Source: Vibrio natriegens NBRC 15636 = ATCC 14048 = DSM 759 (GTDB lineage Bacteria > Pseudomonadota > Gammaproteobacteria > Enterobacterales > Vibrionaceae). From it: a stretch of 64,000 nucleotides of DNA. Both the position numbers and the translations under genes were made by a program. Below the pieces are notes generated by a model. That model was given only the letters and a program-made list of their open reading frames with translations, did not search any database and had not been told where the DNA came from. The stretch is taken from NCBI RefSeq assembly GCF_035621455.1, contig NZ_CP141822.1:310001-374000 (forward strand), written 5' to 3'. Below, piece by piece: positions 26,633 to 37,559 of the stretch. Each line of letters begins with the position of its first letter. The stretch's first letter is position 1.

Positions 26633-29212
26633 TTAGGCGCTCAGTTGTTCTTTGCGCATACGACGTTTCTGGTTCATCGCTAGTGCCAGCAGAATCAATA
26701 AGCAAGGCACAAACACCCACTCTTTCATTGGGCGATCAGCGTCTTGAACGACCGATTTGATCTCCCAGTCAAAATCGATACCAGAGGATTCAGCAGGGCT
26801 ACCAAATTCCACCATATCAACGATCATTTTGCCGTCGTTTTCGACCAGCATCAGACCCATTGATGAGATACGTTCTTCTGCGGTTGTTGCATTGTCGTCA
26901 AACGGCAGCAGTACGGTTTTTTCAACGTTCTCACCTTCTAGGTTCTGTCCAGCGACACGCAGCTCGATTGATTGTCCCACACTTAGTCCCTCGACAATTT
27001 GAGCCACTTCAACCCCTGGGGAAAGTACTTTGGCAGGGAACATCATGTCCCACCAGAATCCCGGGCGGAAGAAGGAAAATGTCAGTACCAATAATAGGAC
27101 GGTTTCCCACCACTTATTGCGAGTAAACCACCAACCTTGAGTAGCGGCGGAAAATATCAGCATCGCGATAATGGAGGATATGATGGTCAGGGCTAAATGC
27201 CACCATGTGTCAATACCCATCAATAGCAGTTGGGTATTGAAGACGAACATGAATGGCAAAATGGCGGTACGGATATCATAGGTGAAGCCCTGAATACCGG
27301 TACGGATCGGATCTGATTTCGCAATGGCTGCAGCAGCAAAGGCGGCTAAGCCCACTGGTGGTGTATCGTCGGCCAAAATACCGAAATAGAACACGAACAG
27401 GTGAACGGCAATCAGTGGGATGATAAGCCCATGTGCCGCGCCAAGCGTGACAATTACTGGAGCCATCAGCGTCGATACGACGATGTAGTTTGCCGTGGTA
27501 GGAAGGCCCATACCTAATACCAAACTGATCACTGCGGTGAACAGCAGCATCAGGAACACACTACCACCAGAGATGAACTCGACAAAGTCAGTCATGACCA
27601 GACCGATACCTGTCAGTGTTACCACACCTACCACCGTACCAGCAGCGGCTGTCGCCACACCGATACCAATCATGTTACGCGCACCAGAAACCAAACTTTC
27701 CAGAAGATCAATAAAGCCTTCTTTCGTCTGTTCTCCAATACCACCTTGTTTAGATAGCAACGCAATCAGCGGGCGTTGCGTTAACAGGATGAAAATCATG
27801 AACACGGTCGCCCAGAATGCAGATAAGCCTGGAGAGAATCGCTCGACGGTTAAACACCAAACCAGAACCACAATTGGCAGTAAGAAATGAAGACCCGATT
27901 TTACTGTTGGCCCCGGTTCAGGTACTTCAGTCAGCTCTTCATCGATATTGATCGCGCCATCTTTGGTGTGATTCGCCGATACTTTAACTAAAGCAACATA
28001 AGCAATAAGAAGAGCAACCATCACGATAGGTGTTGCAGCCTCACCAAAGACATCTTTCGTCCAGCCTACGCCGTAGTAAACCAGCGCACTGATGACACAA
28101 AGCCCTAAAATGGTTCCGGTGAACGACAACATGCTTTGCAGCATGGTTGGGTTATGACGACGAGGTAACCCCGTCATGCCTGCTTTACATGCTTCAAGGT
28201 GAACGATGTAAATCAATGCGATATACGAGATAAGCGCTGGCAGGATTGCCGCTTTGATAACTTCAACGTACGAGATCCCAACGTATTCCACCATCAAAAA
28301 TGCAGCGGCACCCATGATAGGAGGCGTCAACTGACCGTTAGTAGATGCTGCTACTTCTACCGCACCTGCTTTGGTTCCCGGGAAACCAACGCGCTTCATC
28401 AAAGGAATCGTAAAGGTACCGGTAGTTACTACGTTCGCAATCGAAGAGCCTGATACAAGGCCTGAAAGACCTGAAGCCACAACGGCCGCTTTTGCCGGAC
28501 CACCTCTCATATGACCTAATAGTGAAAAGGCCACTTTAATGAAGTAAGCACCAGCCCCAGCTCGTTCTAACATCGCACCAAAGAGTACGAACAAGAATAC
28601 GAAGGAAGTCGAAACGCCCAAAGCCACACCAAATACACCTTCAGTTGTTAGCCATAAATGAGACATCGCTTTATTCAAGCTCGCGCCTTTATGGGCAATG
28701 ACGTCTGGCATGTATGGACCGGCGAAGGTGTAGGTAAGGAATACCGCAGCGACAAGCATCAGTGGTGGACCAAGTGCACGTCGTGTTGCTTCCAGAAGAA
28801 GCACCATACCAATCACGGCGACAACAATGTCAGGCGTGGTTGGCGCGCCTGAACGTCCGGCGAGTTCCGTATAAAAGAGATAGATATAAGACGCTGAAAA
28901 GCTACCAGCAAGCGCAAGAATCCAGTCGACAGCCGGAATATGATCGCGTGGGGAATTTTTCATTGCAGGATAAGCAGTGAAAGCCAGAAAGATCGCAAAC
29001 GTTAAGTGAATCGCACGAGCTTCAGTGTCATTAAGTACGCCAAAATTAAAAATAAATGGTAATGGTGATGCATACCATAACTGAAATAGTGACCAACACA
29101 GTGGGACAAACCAGAGGATTCGTCCTTGTATGCCAGATGGGCTACGTGCCCCTGTGTCTGCCTGAGCCACCATATCTTGCACATCTTGTGACGGGGCTTT
29201 GTTCGTCGCCAT
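26633..29212 (-). CDS. TRAP transporter permease, fused 4TM/12TM, DUF3394 C-terminus
   Basis: An 859-residue membrane protein fusing the small (DctQ-like) and large (DctM-like) subunits. An N-terminal hydrophobic region (about residues 30-170) precedes the 12-helix core with GLVSGSSIANVVTTGTFTIP and LGMGLPTTANYIVVSTL, the conserved DctM motifs. A C-terminal periplasmic domain (about 690-830, DUF3394-like) ends in a last helix. I start at ATG 29212 with AAGGAAAAAG upstream; the longer frame needs a GTG at 29266. It partners the TAXI binding protein upstream. The substrate is unknown; glutamate, glutarate or other dicarboxylates are possible for the type. Confidence 0.93.
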   Translation of the reverse strand: MATNKAPSQDVQDMVAQADTGARSPSGIQGRILWFVPLCWSLFQLWYASPLPFIFNFGVLNDTEARAIHLTFAIFLAFTAYPAMKNSPRDHIPAVDWILALAGSFSASYIYLFYTELAGRSGAPTTPDIVVAVIGMVLLLEATRRALGPPLMLVAAVFLTYTFAGPYMPDVIAHKGASLNKAMSHLWLTTEGVFGVALGVSTSFVFLFVLFGAMLERAGAGAYFIKVAFSLLGHMRGGPAKAAVVASGLSGLVSGSSIANVVTTGTFTIPLMKRVGFPGTKAGAVEVAASTNGQLTPPIMGAAAFLMVEYVGISYVEVIKAAILPALISYIALIYIVHLEACKAGMTGLPRRHNPTMLQSMLSFTGTILGLCVISALVYYGVGWTKDVFGEAATPIVMVALLIAYVALVKVSANHTKDGAINIDEELTEVPEPGPTVKSGLHFLLPIVVLVWCLTVERFSPGLSAFWATVFMIFILLTQRPLIALLSKQGGIGEQTKEGFIDLLESLVSGARNMIGIGVATAAAGTVVGVVTLTGIGLVMTDFVEFISGGSVFLMLLFTAVISLVLGMGLPTTANYIVVSTLMAPVIVTLGAAHGLIIPLIAVHLFVFYFGILADDTPPVGLAAFAAAAIAKSDPIRTGIQGFTYDIRTAILPFMFVFNTQLLLMGIDTWWHLALTIISSIIAMLIFSAATQGWWFTRNKWWETVLLLVLTFSFFRPGFWWDMMFPAKVLSPGVEVAQIVEGLSVGQSIELRVAGQNLEGENVEKTVLLPFDDNATTAEERISSMGLMLVENDGKMIVDMVEFGSPAESSGIDFDWEIKSVVQDADRPMKEWVFVPCLLILLALAMNQKRRMRKEQLSA

Positions 29213-29680
29213 GTACTTTTTCCTTATTATTGATGGTTCTGCCTGTTTTATATGTCGAAAACTCACTTCGCCTCTATCAGTGTAGTGAACTGAGCGAAGT
29301 TTGCAGTCGAGTATTCCGCTGCCTGAAATTTAAATGAGGCTCGTTAGAAGCTCTGAATTGGCGGCGTTAAAGTGTTTTCTTGGCATGAGTGTGAGGTTTT
29401 AGAAAAACCGACGAATATACCCAGATGATTTCCAGATGCAGGGTTTATCGCTGTCTTCATGGAGAAATGAATCAACGGCAAAACTGACAAATGTCGGGTG
29501 ACTTACCATGACTTTGGAATGTTGCAGGCTCTCAAAAATCAGAACAAGTCAGTCACATTAAGTTTGGCATCCAGAAGCGCCTTAGGTAATAAACAAAGTA
29601 TGCTGGCGATCCTGCGACAACCAGCATACTTAATCAGGCAGAAACCACGTGTTTCTGCCTTGGTTTAGAGTCCGTGGTGC
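29213..29680. other. 468-bp gap within the TRAP locus
   Basis: It lies between the TAXI binding protein and its permease, both minus strand. It holds two strong hairpins next to the binding-protein stop (29596-29631 and 29636-29660) and otherwise no gene that I can support. The frame at 29056-29337 is antisense shadow. The length suggests the permease may also have its own promoter here. Confidence 0.5.
29596..29660 (-). terminator. Tandem hairpins downstream of the TAXI gene
   Basis: Read on the minus strand, AGGCAGAAAC/GTTTCTGCCT (29636-29660) comes first. AAGTATGCTGG/CCAGCATACTT (29596-29631) follows and leads into TTTGTTTATT. The second is terminator-like with an imperfect T-tract. They probably give excess binding protein relative to permease. 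Confidence 0.65.
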
Positions 29681-30649
29681 TTATTTTAGCAGTCCCACTT
29701 CCTTGTAGTACTTAGCCGCGCCTGGATGAAGAGGAATTGAAAGACCTGCTTTCACCATGTCTTCTTTTTTCAGGTTCGCGAAAGCTGGGTGCAGGCGTTT
29801 GAATGTGTCGAAGTTTTCGAATACTGCTTTTGCAACATTGTATGCCACTTCATCAGAAACGTCTGTTGAAGTAACCATTGTTGCAGCTACACCAAAGCTC
29901 TTCACATCTTGATCCGTACCACGATACATGCCGGCAGGTACTGTGCTGTACGCGTAGTAAGGGGTACTTGAAACGATCTTGTCGATCTCAGGACCAGTCG
30001 CTGGAACTAGCTTCGCATCACATGACGTGGTTGCTTCTTTGATTGAACCATTTGGGTGACCAACCATGTAAATGAACGCGTCGATTTTGTTGTCACAAAG
30101 TGCTTGAGAACGCTCAGAACCTTTAAGCTCTGAAGCTAACTGGAAGCTATCTAGGGTCCAGCCCATCGCGTCCATCACTACGCCCATTGTTGCACGGTCA
30201 CCAGAACCTGGGTTACCGATGTTGACGCGTTTACCTTTCAGGTCTTTAACGTTTTCGATGCCAGAGTCTGATCGAGCAATGATGTTGAAAGGTTCAGTAT
30301 GCAGAGAGAACATTGCGCGTAGCTTATTGTACGGGCCTTGTGCAGCAAACTCACTCGTACCGTTGTAGCCATGGTACTGCCAATCCGACTGAACGATACC
30401 GAAGTCTAATTCGCCAGCACGGATAGTGTTAACGTTGTAAATAGAACCACCAGTCGACTCAACCGAACAACGAATGTTGTGATCTTTACGACCTTTGTTG
30501 ACCAATTTACAGATAGCACCGCCAGTAGGATAGTAAACACCTGTCACCGAGCCCGTACCGATAGTAATAAACTCTTGAGCGTTAACTGCGCCTGCACCCA
30601 TAACGGCTGCAGCGATAGCGCCTACTTTGAGTAGTTTGTTAAATGCCAT
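29681..30649 (-). CDS. TAXI family TRAP transporter solute-binding protein
   Basis: A periplasmic receptor of 322 residues. ATG at 30649 ([24 protein letters not shown] signal peptide) is preceded by AAGGAAGG; the upstream in-frame start at 30673 is not needed. The mature start [25 protein letters not shown] is typical of TAXI proteins. [25 protein letters not shown] gives the conserved ligand-loop region in outline. It is the first gene of the TAXI-permease-Usp series. A CRP-like site lies about 275 bp upstream. Confidence 0.95.
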   Translation of the reverse strand: MAFNKLLKVGAIAAAVMGAGAVNAQEFITIGTGSVTGVYYPTGGAICKLVNKGRKDHNIRCSVESTGGSIYNVNTIRAGELDFGIVQSDWQYHGYNGTSEFAAQGPYNKLRAMFSLHTEPFNIIARSDSGIENVKDLKGKRVNIGNPGSGDRATMGVVMDAMGWTLDSFQLASELKGSERSQALCDNKIDAFIYMVGHPNGSIKEATTSCDAKLVPATGPEIDKIVSSTPYYAYSTVPAGMYRGTDQDVKSFGVAATMVTSTDVSDEVAYNVAKAVFENFDTFKRLHPAFANLKKEDMVKAGLSIPLHPGAAKYYKEVGLLK

Positions 30650-30922
30650 GAAATTCCCTTCCTTATATTTCATTATTTACCCGGAAATAACCATCAATCA
30701 CTTCTGGAGTTTCCTGTTTGGAAACGGCATCTTTTCCAATCCAATTGTTTGAAAAAGCGAACAAATCATAACAAAAAATTGGCAGAAAATTATCCGACTG
30801 TTAAAAGTTATAGCGAATAAACCTGAAGATTGCGTTAATAGCCAGTGATTAAGTTGTTATTTTATTTCTTTTATAACAGTAGTTTACGATTGAATGAGGG
30901 GAAAGGAAGGAAAAATTAATAG

Positions 30923-30938
30923 CGTGATATACATCACA
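30923..30938. promoter_or_regulatory. Putative CRP site upstream of the TRAP locus
   Basis: CGTGA-TATACA-TCACA matches nine of the ten conserved positions of TGTGA-N6-TCACA. It lies about 275 bp before the TAXI start codon in the 402-bp gap between argR and the TAXI gene. The rest of the gap is AT-rich with no gene seen. Confidence 0.45.
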
Positions 30939-30983
30939 AAAAAATGATTAAAAAATAACCTTAAAACGCGATAGGGGAAGGAA

Positions 30984-31024
30984 ATTGTGAGCTACAGAAT
31001 AGGATTTATCTTATAGCTCACAAT
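30984..31024 (-). terminator. Inverted repeat after argR, probable terminator
   Basis: ATTGTGAGCTA (30984-30994) and TAGCTCACAAT (31014-31024) form an 11-bp stem 27 bp beyond the argR stop. On the minus strand TTTCC follows. The arms resemble a lac-type operator by chance composition, but the 19-nt spacing suits a hairpin. Confidence 0.55.
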
Positions 31025-31051
31025 CAGTTAGGTGACTTCAACCTACAGTTG

Positions 31052-31522
31052 TTAGCCAGTGTATTCGAACAGTTCACACACGGATTTGAACAACTGCTCT
31101 GTCGATACTGGCAACGTCGGAGTGATAAAGATAGTGTCATCACCAGCGACAACACCCAAGATGCCTTCAGATTTGCCAAGAGAGTCCAGCATACGAGCGA
31201 TAAGCTGCGCAGCGCCAGGACCAGTGTGGATAACAACTAACGCAGCATTGTGGTCGATATCCAACACGAGTTCACGCAAAGAACTGCTTGTCGTTGGGAC
31301 ACCCAGTTCTGCAGGAAGACAGTAAACCATTTCCATTTTTGCATTACGGGTACGAACAGCACCAAACTTAGTCAGCATGCGAGACACTTTAGATTGGTTA
31401 ATACTTTCAAAACCTTGCAGTTTTAGAGCATCAACAATCTCGCCCTGTGAGCCAAAGCTTTCTTCCTTTAATAGGGCTTTAAAAGCTCGAACTAGGTTAT
31501 CTTGTTTTTCAGTATTGCGCAT
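31052..31522 (-). CDS. argR: Arginine repressor ArgR
   Basis: Hexameric arginine-dependent regulator of 156 residues. The N-terminal winged helix contains [25 protein letters not shown], and the C-terminal arginine-binding/oligomerisation domain contains [17 protein letters not shown] and [12 protein letters not shown] prefer ATG 31522 ([11 protein letters not shown]), which matches the family length; an ATG two codons upstream (31528) is equally in frame and slightly better placed from AAGAG. It is divergent from mdh, as in other gammaproteobacteria, with an ARG-box-like site upstream. Confidence 0.96.
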   Translation of the reverse strand: MRNTEKQDNLVRAFKALLKEESFGSQGEIVDALKLQGFESINQSKVSRMLTKFGAVRTRNAKMEMVYCLPAELGVPTTSSSLRELVLDIDHNAALVVIHTGPGAAQLIARMLDSLGKSEGILGVVAGDDTIFITPTLPVSTEQLFKSVCELFEYTG

Positions 31523-31569
31523 AGTCATTATGATTCTCTTAATTACGGATCAGCAATTTTGCATATTCT

Positions 31570-31583
31570 CGCATATATATTCA
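31570..31583. promoter_or_regulatory. ARG-box-like operator, argR autoregulation
   Basis: CGCATATATATTCA matches 12 of 14 positions of the TGAAT-N4-ATTCA consensus core and lies 48 bp upstream of argR. A weaker second box may overlap upstream. Autorepression of argR is known in E. coli. Confidence 0.5.
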
Positions 31584-31782
31584 GACAGTTCCAAAAAGTC
31601 CCGAGATAATGCTAGTTACATCACTGTAAATTATAAACAGAATAGTATTCCATTTAACGGTGAATCATACATCTGTTTTATTTCCCGTAATCTATTGTCA
31701 TTTCAAATGAATAAAAGAATAATCCAACCGTTTGTGTAGCACGAAAATGCGGATTTGCGCGAGGTCGCAAAGCTGGCGTTAA

Positions 31783-31796
31783 TTGATTGTAATCAA
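31783..31796. promoter_or_regulatory. FNR box upstream of mdh
   Basis: TTGATTGTAATCAA is a full match to TTGAT-N4-ATCAA, centred about 91 bp before the mdh start codon. Oxygen-dependent control of malate dehydrogenase by FNR or a homologue is implied. Confidence 0.6.
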
Positions 31797-31880
31797 GTTG
31801 TGATTCCTATAGCTTTACTTGGTTGGTTAAAAACTACCCTACAAATACATTTATAAAAAAATACTCTCAAGGAGAACTAC

Positions 31881-32816
31881 ATGAAAGTAGCCGTTATTGG
31901 TGCCGCTGGCGGTATCGGTCAAGCCCTTGCCCTTTTACTAAAGAACCGTCTTCCTGCTGGTTCTGATTTAGCCCTATATGATATTGCCCCTGTAACTCCA
32001 GGTGTTGCCGCTGATCTGAGCCACATCCCAACACCAGTATCGATCAAAGGATACGCAGGTGAGGATCCAACACCTGCACTGGAAGGCGCAGATGTGGTTC
32101 TAATTTCTGCTGGTGTTGCACGTAAGCCAGGTATGGATCGTGCGGATCTATTTAACGTTAATGCTGGTATCGTTAAGGCATTGGCTGAGAAAATTGCTGT
32201 AGTTTGTCCGAAAGCATGTGTTGGTATCATCACTAACCCTGTGAATACTACTGTGCCAATCGCTGCAGAAGTACTTAAGAAAGCTGGCGTTTATGACAAG
32301 CGCAGACTATTCGGTGTAACTACACTTGACGTTATTCGTTCAGAAACCTTCGTTGCTGAGCTGAAAGACAAAGATCCAAGTGATGTTCGTGTACCAGTTA
32401 TCGGTGGTCACTCAGGCGTGACTATTCTTCCTCTGCTTTCTCAAGTAGAAGGCGTTGAGTTTACTGCTGAAGAAGTTGAAGCACTGACTAAGCGTATCCA
32501 AAACGCGGGTACTGAAGTCGTTGAAGCGAAAGCGGGTGGCGGTAGTGCAACTCTATCTATGGGGCAAGCAGCGTGTCGCTTTGGTCTGTCTCTAGTACGT
32601 GCTCTTCAAGGTGAAGAAGGCGTTGTTGAGTGTGCTTACGTTGAAGGTGACGGTGAGCACGCACCATACTTTGCTCAGCCAGTGAAGCTAGGTAAAGAAG
32701 GTGTTGAGGAAGTACTAAGCTACGGTGCACTAAGCGACTACGAAAAGTCTGCTCTAGACAACATGCTAGAAACGCTAAATGGTGATATCAACATCGGTGT
32801 TGAGTTCGCTAAGTAA
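31881..32816 (+). CDS. mdh: Malate dehydrogenase
   Basis: NAD-dependent TCA-cycle enzyme interconverting malate and oxaloacetate. It has 311 residues. The dinucleotide-binding GAAGGIGQA is at residues 7-15, the substrate arginines lie in [16 protein letters not shown], and the catalytic His lies in [15 protein letters not shown]. An AAGGAGAA ribosome site precedes it. It is monocistronic, divergent from argR, and followed by a terminator. Confidence 0.98.
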   Translation: MKVAVIGAAGGIGQALALLLKNRLPAGSDLALYDIAPVTPGVAADLSHIPTPVSIKGYAGEDPTPALEGADVVLISAGVARKPGMDRADLFNVNAGIVKALAEKIAVVCPKACVGIITNPVNTTVPIAAEVLKKAGVYDKRRLFGVTTLDVIRSETFVAELKDKDPSDVRVPVIGGHSGVTILPLLSQVEGVEFTAEEVEALTKRIQNAGTEVVEAKAGGGSATLSMGQAACRFGLSLVRALQGEEGVVECAYVEGDGEHAPYFAQPVKLGKEGVEEVLSYGALSDYEKSALDNMLETLNGDINIGVEFAK

Positions 32817-32838
32817 GTTTAAGCGTTTATACGTTTAT

Positions 32839-32867
32839 AAAAAGCCGATCTTAGGGTCGGCTTTTTT
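32839..32867 (+). terminator. Terminator of mdh
   Basis: AAAGCCGA, 8-nt loop, TCGGCTTT followed by TTT. Confidence 0.9.
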
Positions 32868-32929
32868 GATCCCTTCATTCTGTCTGACGTAAAAGGTGTA
32901 ACGCCAACAATGTCAATCAGGAGTAGGGT

Positions 32930-33121
32930 ATGGAAGCAAGTCGAATCCGTAAAGGCATGGTTGTAGAGTGCCAACAAGGTGTCGGTACGATTCTTGTCGT
33001 TGATCGTGAAGCAGAAACCGTTTTACTGGCTAAACAGGGAACTGACCAGCAAATCGCAGTCACGTTTGACGAGATAGAAGATGACCCGCAGCTACACGGA
33101 GGGAGCGACCGTTATTATTAG
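32930..33121 (+). CDS. Small hypothetical protein, 63 residues
   Basis: ATG with CAGGAG seven bases upstream, ending just before a strong terminator, so it looks like a genuine single-gene unit. The product (MEASRIRKGMVVECQQGVG) resembles a short beta-rich domain: the GMVVE...GVGTILVVDREAETVLLAKQ pattern recalls small KOW/SH3-like barrels, with an acidic tail. The family is not recognised. It lies between mdh and ispB. Confidence 0.75.
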   Translation: MEASRIRKGMVVECQQGVGTILVVDREAETVLLAKQGTDQQIAVTFDEIEDDPQLHGGSDRYY

Positions 33122-33145
33122 CTGAGCAAACAACACTGGAACGAG

Positions 33146-33172
33146 AAAAGGAAGAGCGTGCTCTTCCTTTTT
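33146..33172. terminator. Terminator after the small hypothetical gene
   Basis: AAAAGGAAGAGC and GCTCTTCCTTTT in near-direct contact (2-4 nt loop), followed by T residues; it may also serve ispB from the other side. Confidence 0.82.
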
Positions 33173-33244
33173 CTTTTCAGCCTTAAACCACCAACGTTGG
33201 TCGGTAGTTATAATTGATCGCCTTGCTGGTCCAGTTAGCAGTGC

Positions 33245-34216
33245 TTATCGAGTGCGTTTAACCGCTACATGAGCCAGTGTAACGAGTGCTTCTTTATACT
33301 CTGACTCAGGCAGTACAGACAGCTCCGCGATTGCCTTGTCGGCTTCGTCGAGGGCTTTTTGAGTAGTGTACTCTAAAGAACCTGCTTCTTTCATGACAGC
33401 GAGGATATCGTCAAGACGATCCATTCCGTTTGCTTTCTCGATCGCTTCGCGGATCATCTGAGCATTTTCAGGTGTCGTGTTTCTCATCGCATGAAGTAGA
33501 GGAAGGGTAGGTTTACCTTCTGCTAAATCATCGCCAACATTTTTACCCATGTCTTCGCCATCTGATGTGTAGTCCATGACGTCGTCTATCAGTTGGAATG
33601 CGGTACCTAAGTACTTACCGTAATTCTGTAATGCAATTTCAACGTGCTCAGGGGCATCATTCAGGATGGCACCAATTTGTGTCGCAGACTCAAACAGGCG
33701 TGCCGTCTTAGAGTAGATGACCTGCATGTAGCTTTCTTCGGTCGTGTCAGGATCGTTACAGTTCATTAATTGCTGAACTTCACCTTCGGCGATCACGTTT
33801 ACGGCGTTACTCATTAACTGAAGGATCTTCATGGATCCTAGCTCAGTCATCATCTGGAATGAGCGAGTGTAGATAAAATCCCCAACTAGCACGCTTGCTG
33901 CGTTGCCAAAGGCAGCATTTGCGGTCGCTTTACCACGGCGCATATCTGACTCGTCTACCACATCATCGTGCAACAGCGTTGCTGTATGGATGAACTCAAT
34001 AAAGGCAGCAGCCATGGTATGACCGCTGCCTTGATAACCAAGTGCACGGGCCGACAAAATCGCCAATAGTGGTCTTAGGCGTTTGCCTCCACCACTGACG
34101 ATATAGAAACCGAGCTGATTGATTAAAGAGACATCAGAATTTAGTTGGGCTTGAATTGTTTCATTCACTTTTGCCATGTCATTGGCAGTAAGCGCTTGGA
34201 TAGTTTTAAAATCCAT
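33245..34216 (-). CDS. ispB: Octaprenyl diphosphate synthase (IspB)
   Basis: Makes the C40 side chain of ubiquinone and menaquinone. ATG 34216 (MDFKTIQALTAND) gives 323 residues, equal to E. coli; the frame extends 10 codons further upstream without support. First Asp-rich motif LLHDDVVDESDMRRG near residue 85, second LIDDVMDYTSDGEDMG near 208. It is divergent from rplU, an arrangement conserved from E. coli to Vibrio. Confidence 0.97.
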   Translation of the reverse strand: MDFKTIQALTANDMAKVNETIQAQLNSDVSLINQLGFYIVSGGGKRLRPLLAILSARALGYQGSGHTMAAAFIEFIHTATLLHDDVVDESDMRRGKATANAAFGNAASVLVGDFIYTRSFQMMTELGSMKILQLMSNAVNVIAEGEVQQLMNCNDPDTTEESYMQVIYSKTARLFESATQIGAILNDAPEHVEIALQNYGKYLGTAFQLIDDVMDYTSDGEDMGKNVGDDLAEGKPTLPLLHAMRNTTPENAQMIREAIEKANGMDRLDDILAVMKEAGSLEYTTQKALDEADKAIAELSVLPESEYKEALVTLAHVAVKRTR

Positions 34217-34373
34217 TGTATATCCGGCTGAAGTTAGACCCTGCAAGGCTTATTCGATTTATATAATTGTCGAATAATACACTAAAAAACGTTGATTAAT
34301 ACATTACTAAAGGGCATGATTGCCGCACTTTTCTTTGGCGATTAGCTTTTCGCCAATTTTTTCAAAATATGGC

Positions 34374-34402
34374 TTGTCATAGGGACATCTCTTCTGTAGA
34401 AT
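34374..34402 (+). promoter_or_regulatory. Sigma-70 promoter of rplU-rpmA
   Basis: -35 TTGTCA (34374-34379), 17-bp spacer, -10 TAGAAT (34397-34402), about 70 bp before the L21 start. The leader carries an imperfect CGCACA/TGTGCG hairpin at about 34430-34455, just before the ribosome site. Confidence 0.75.
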
Positions 34403-34472
34403 CTGCGCCCTATTGATGATTAGTTTAGCGCACACCCTCACGAAAGGCTGTGCGGAAAAAGCGGAGTAAAAT

Positions 34473-34784
34473 ATGTACGCTGTTTTCCAATCTGGTGGTA
34501 AACAACACCGTGTAAGCGAAGGTCAAACTCTTCGTTTAGAGAAATTAGACGTTGAAACTGGTGCAACTGTAGAATTTGATAAAGTTCTTCTTGTTGCTAA
34601 CGGCGAAGACATCAAAGTTGGTGCTCCTCTTGTAGAGGGCGGCAAAATTGTTGCTGAAGTTGTACAACACGGTCGTGGCGATAAAGTTAAAATCGTTAAG
34701 TTCCGTCGTCGTAAGCACTCTCGTAAGCAACAGGGTCACCGTCAGTGGTTCACTGAAGTGAAGATCACTGGTATCAACGCTTAA
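34473..34784 (+). CDS. rplU: Large ribosomal subunit protein bL21
   Basis: A 103-residue 50S protein that binds 23S r[21 protein letters not shown] at the N-terminus and [19 protein letters not shown] basic patch ([15 protein letters not shown]) at the C-terminus are diagnostic. It is followed by rpmA after 20 bp, the universal rplU-rpmA pair. Confidence 0.99.
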
Positions 34785-34804
34785 TCTATTAGGAGAGTTT
34801 AACA

Positions 34805-35062
34805 ATGGCACACAAAAAAGCTGGTGGTTCTACTCGTAACGGCCGCGATTCAGAAAGCAAACGTCTAGGTGTTAAGCGTTTCGGTGGTGAATCTGTACTT
34901 GCAGGTAACATCATCGTTCGTCAACGTGGTACTAAGTTCCACGCTGGTAACAACGTAGGTATCGGTAAAGACCACACTCTATTCGCTCTTACTGAAGGTA
35001 AAGTGAAGTTCGAAGTGAAAGGTCCTAAGAACCGTAAGTTTGTTAGCATCGAAGCTGAGTAA
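34805..35062 (+). CDS. rpmA: Large ribosomal subunit protein bL27
   Basis: An 85-residue 50S protein whose N-terminal tail ([20 protein letters not shown]) reaches the peptidyl transferase centre. A ribosome site AGGAG precedes it. A terminator follows, so obgE downstream probably has its own promoter as well as read-through. Confidence 0.99.
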
Positions 35063-35109
35063 TTAGTTTTTAACTTAATTACTTAATAGCTTTAAGCTGA
35101 ATTCAAAAG

Positions 35110-35134
35110 CCCTGCCGAATCGGCGGGGTTTTTT
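35110..35134 (+). terminator. Terminator after rpmA
   Basis: CCCTGCCG, AAT loop, CGGCGGGG (one G-T pair), then a T6 tract. Confidence 0.9.
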
Positions 35135-35269
35135 ATTTGTAGGCAGTCGACATATCGAAACTTCTCGGTAGATCCAAAGCGATTCGAATCTGGGAGTTTA
35201 GATCTGTCATCTGCTAAAATTGTCGGATGACAAAGTAGATTTAATCCACGCACGAAGTAGTCGGAGTAA

Positions 35270-36448
<1,179 letters not shown>

Positions 36449-36486
36449 TTTTATCATCCGGTAATAATTACCAAGAAAATTTAATC

Positions 36487-36515
36487 AAGCCGCAATGCCT
36501 ATTGCGGCTTTTTTT
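36487..36515 (+). terminator. Terminator of obgE
   Basis: AAGCCGCAAT, loop GCCT, ATTGCGGCTT, then T5. Confidence 0.92.
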
Positions 36516-36755
36516 GTATCTAATCATATTTAGATGATGTGATTTACGGCACAATAATACTCATGCCAGTAATGTGTGATCATAAAATTGCGTAGGAAAC
36601 ATCGTTTAAAGCAAGGAAGAATGTGCGGTATTTAGTGGTTCTAATTCTAATATTCTCACGCGACTATAGGCGATTTGGTCCAGCAAGAATGATTTATTAA
36701 TTTCTGGAACTAGTATCATTAATTATGCAGACCCTAAAAGGACTTAGATGTATCT
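36516..36755. other. AT-rich leader region before the ThrE-like genes
   Basis: Together with the obgE terminator it fills the 307 bp before the exporter. It holds no gene that I can support. An AATGAT/ATCATT dyad lies at about 36687-36720, near where a promoter is expected. Confidence 0.4.
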
Positions 36756-37559
36756 ATGGCATTAGAAACTATACCTACCACAAAGGTATCGGTATCAAAT
36801 CAAAGGGCGATTTCTCGCCTTGTTGCTCAAGCTGGACAGATGTTGCTTGCTCATGGTGCTGAAAGTACCTTAGTGAGCGATATCATGCGCCGCATTGGCC
36901 TTGCTTGTGGTGTTCATGAAGTCGCGGTAGCACTCTCTGCAAATGCACTTGTTGTAACCACGCTGATGGATGGGCATTGTATTACCACGACACGAAGTTG
37001 CGTCGATCGTGGTATCAATATGCGAGTTATCACGCAAATTCAGCGTATTTGTATCATGATGGAACGAGGGTTGCTCGATTCAACCATGGCGCAGAAAAAG
37101 CTTAATCATATCAGTCCTGAGCGCTATAACCGCTGGCTGGTGGTCTTTATGATCGGACTATCGTGTGCGGCATTCAGTCATTTAGCGGGAGGGGATATAA
37201 GCATATTTTTCATGACTTTCTTGGCCTCTGCTGTCGGCATGATTGTTCGCCAGGAAATTGGCCACCGTCATTTCAATCCTTTACTCAATTTTGCCGCTAC
37301 GGCATTTGTGACGACCTTAATTTCTGCGCAGGCGGAAATCTATCAGATTGGTAACTTGCCTACGGTCGCGATGGCATCGTCAGTGTTGATGCTAGTGCCG
37401 GGCTTCCCATTGATTAACTCAGTAGCCGACATGCTCAAAGGTCATATCAATATGGGGATTGCCCGCTTTGTCATGGCGAGTTTATTAACGCTTGCGACCT
37501 GTTTAGGCATTGTGGCAGCGATGAGTGTGACCGGGATTTGGGGATGGAGCATCAGATGA
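36756..37559 (+). CDS. Threonine/serine exporter, ThrE N-terminal half
   Basis: A 267-residue protein of the ThrE/YjjP type. The soluble N-terminal part (about residues 1-115, with [19 protein letters not shown] and the [13 protein letters not shown] segment) has a putative hydrolase-like motif. Five predicted membrane helices follow ([16 protein letters not shown] onward). The second half of the transporter is encoded by the next gene, overlapping by 4 bp (ATGA). In E. coli YjjP/YjjB export succinate, so the substrate may be an organic acid rather than threonine. Confidence 0.88.
   Translation: MALETIPTTKVSVSNQRAISRLVAQAGQMLLAHGAESTLVSDIMRRIGLACGVHEVAVALSANALVVTTLMDGHCITTTRSCVDRGINMRVITQIQRICIMMERGLLDSTMAQKKLNHISPERYNRWLVVFMIGLSCAAFSHLAGGDISIFFMTFLASAVGMIVRQEIGHRHFNPLLNFAATAFVTTLISAQAEIYQIGNLPTVAMASSVLMLVPGFPLINSVADMLKGHINMGIARFVMASLLTLATCLGIVAAMSVTGIWGWSIR

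Noticed and set aside
30984..31024. lac-operator-like arms TTGTGAGC/GCTCACAA
   Set aside because: The 19-nt spacing and position after argR fit a terminator hairpin better than a LacI-type operator.
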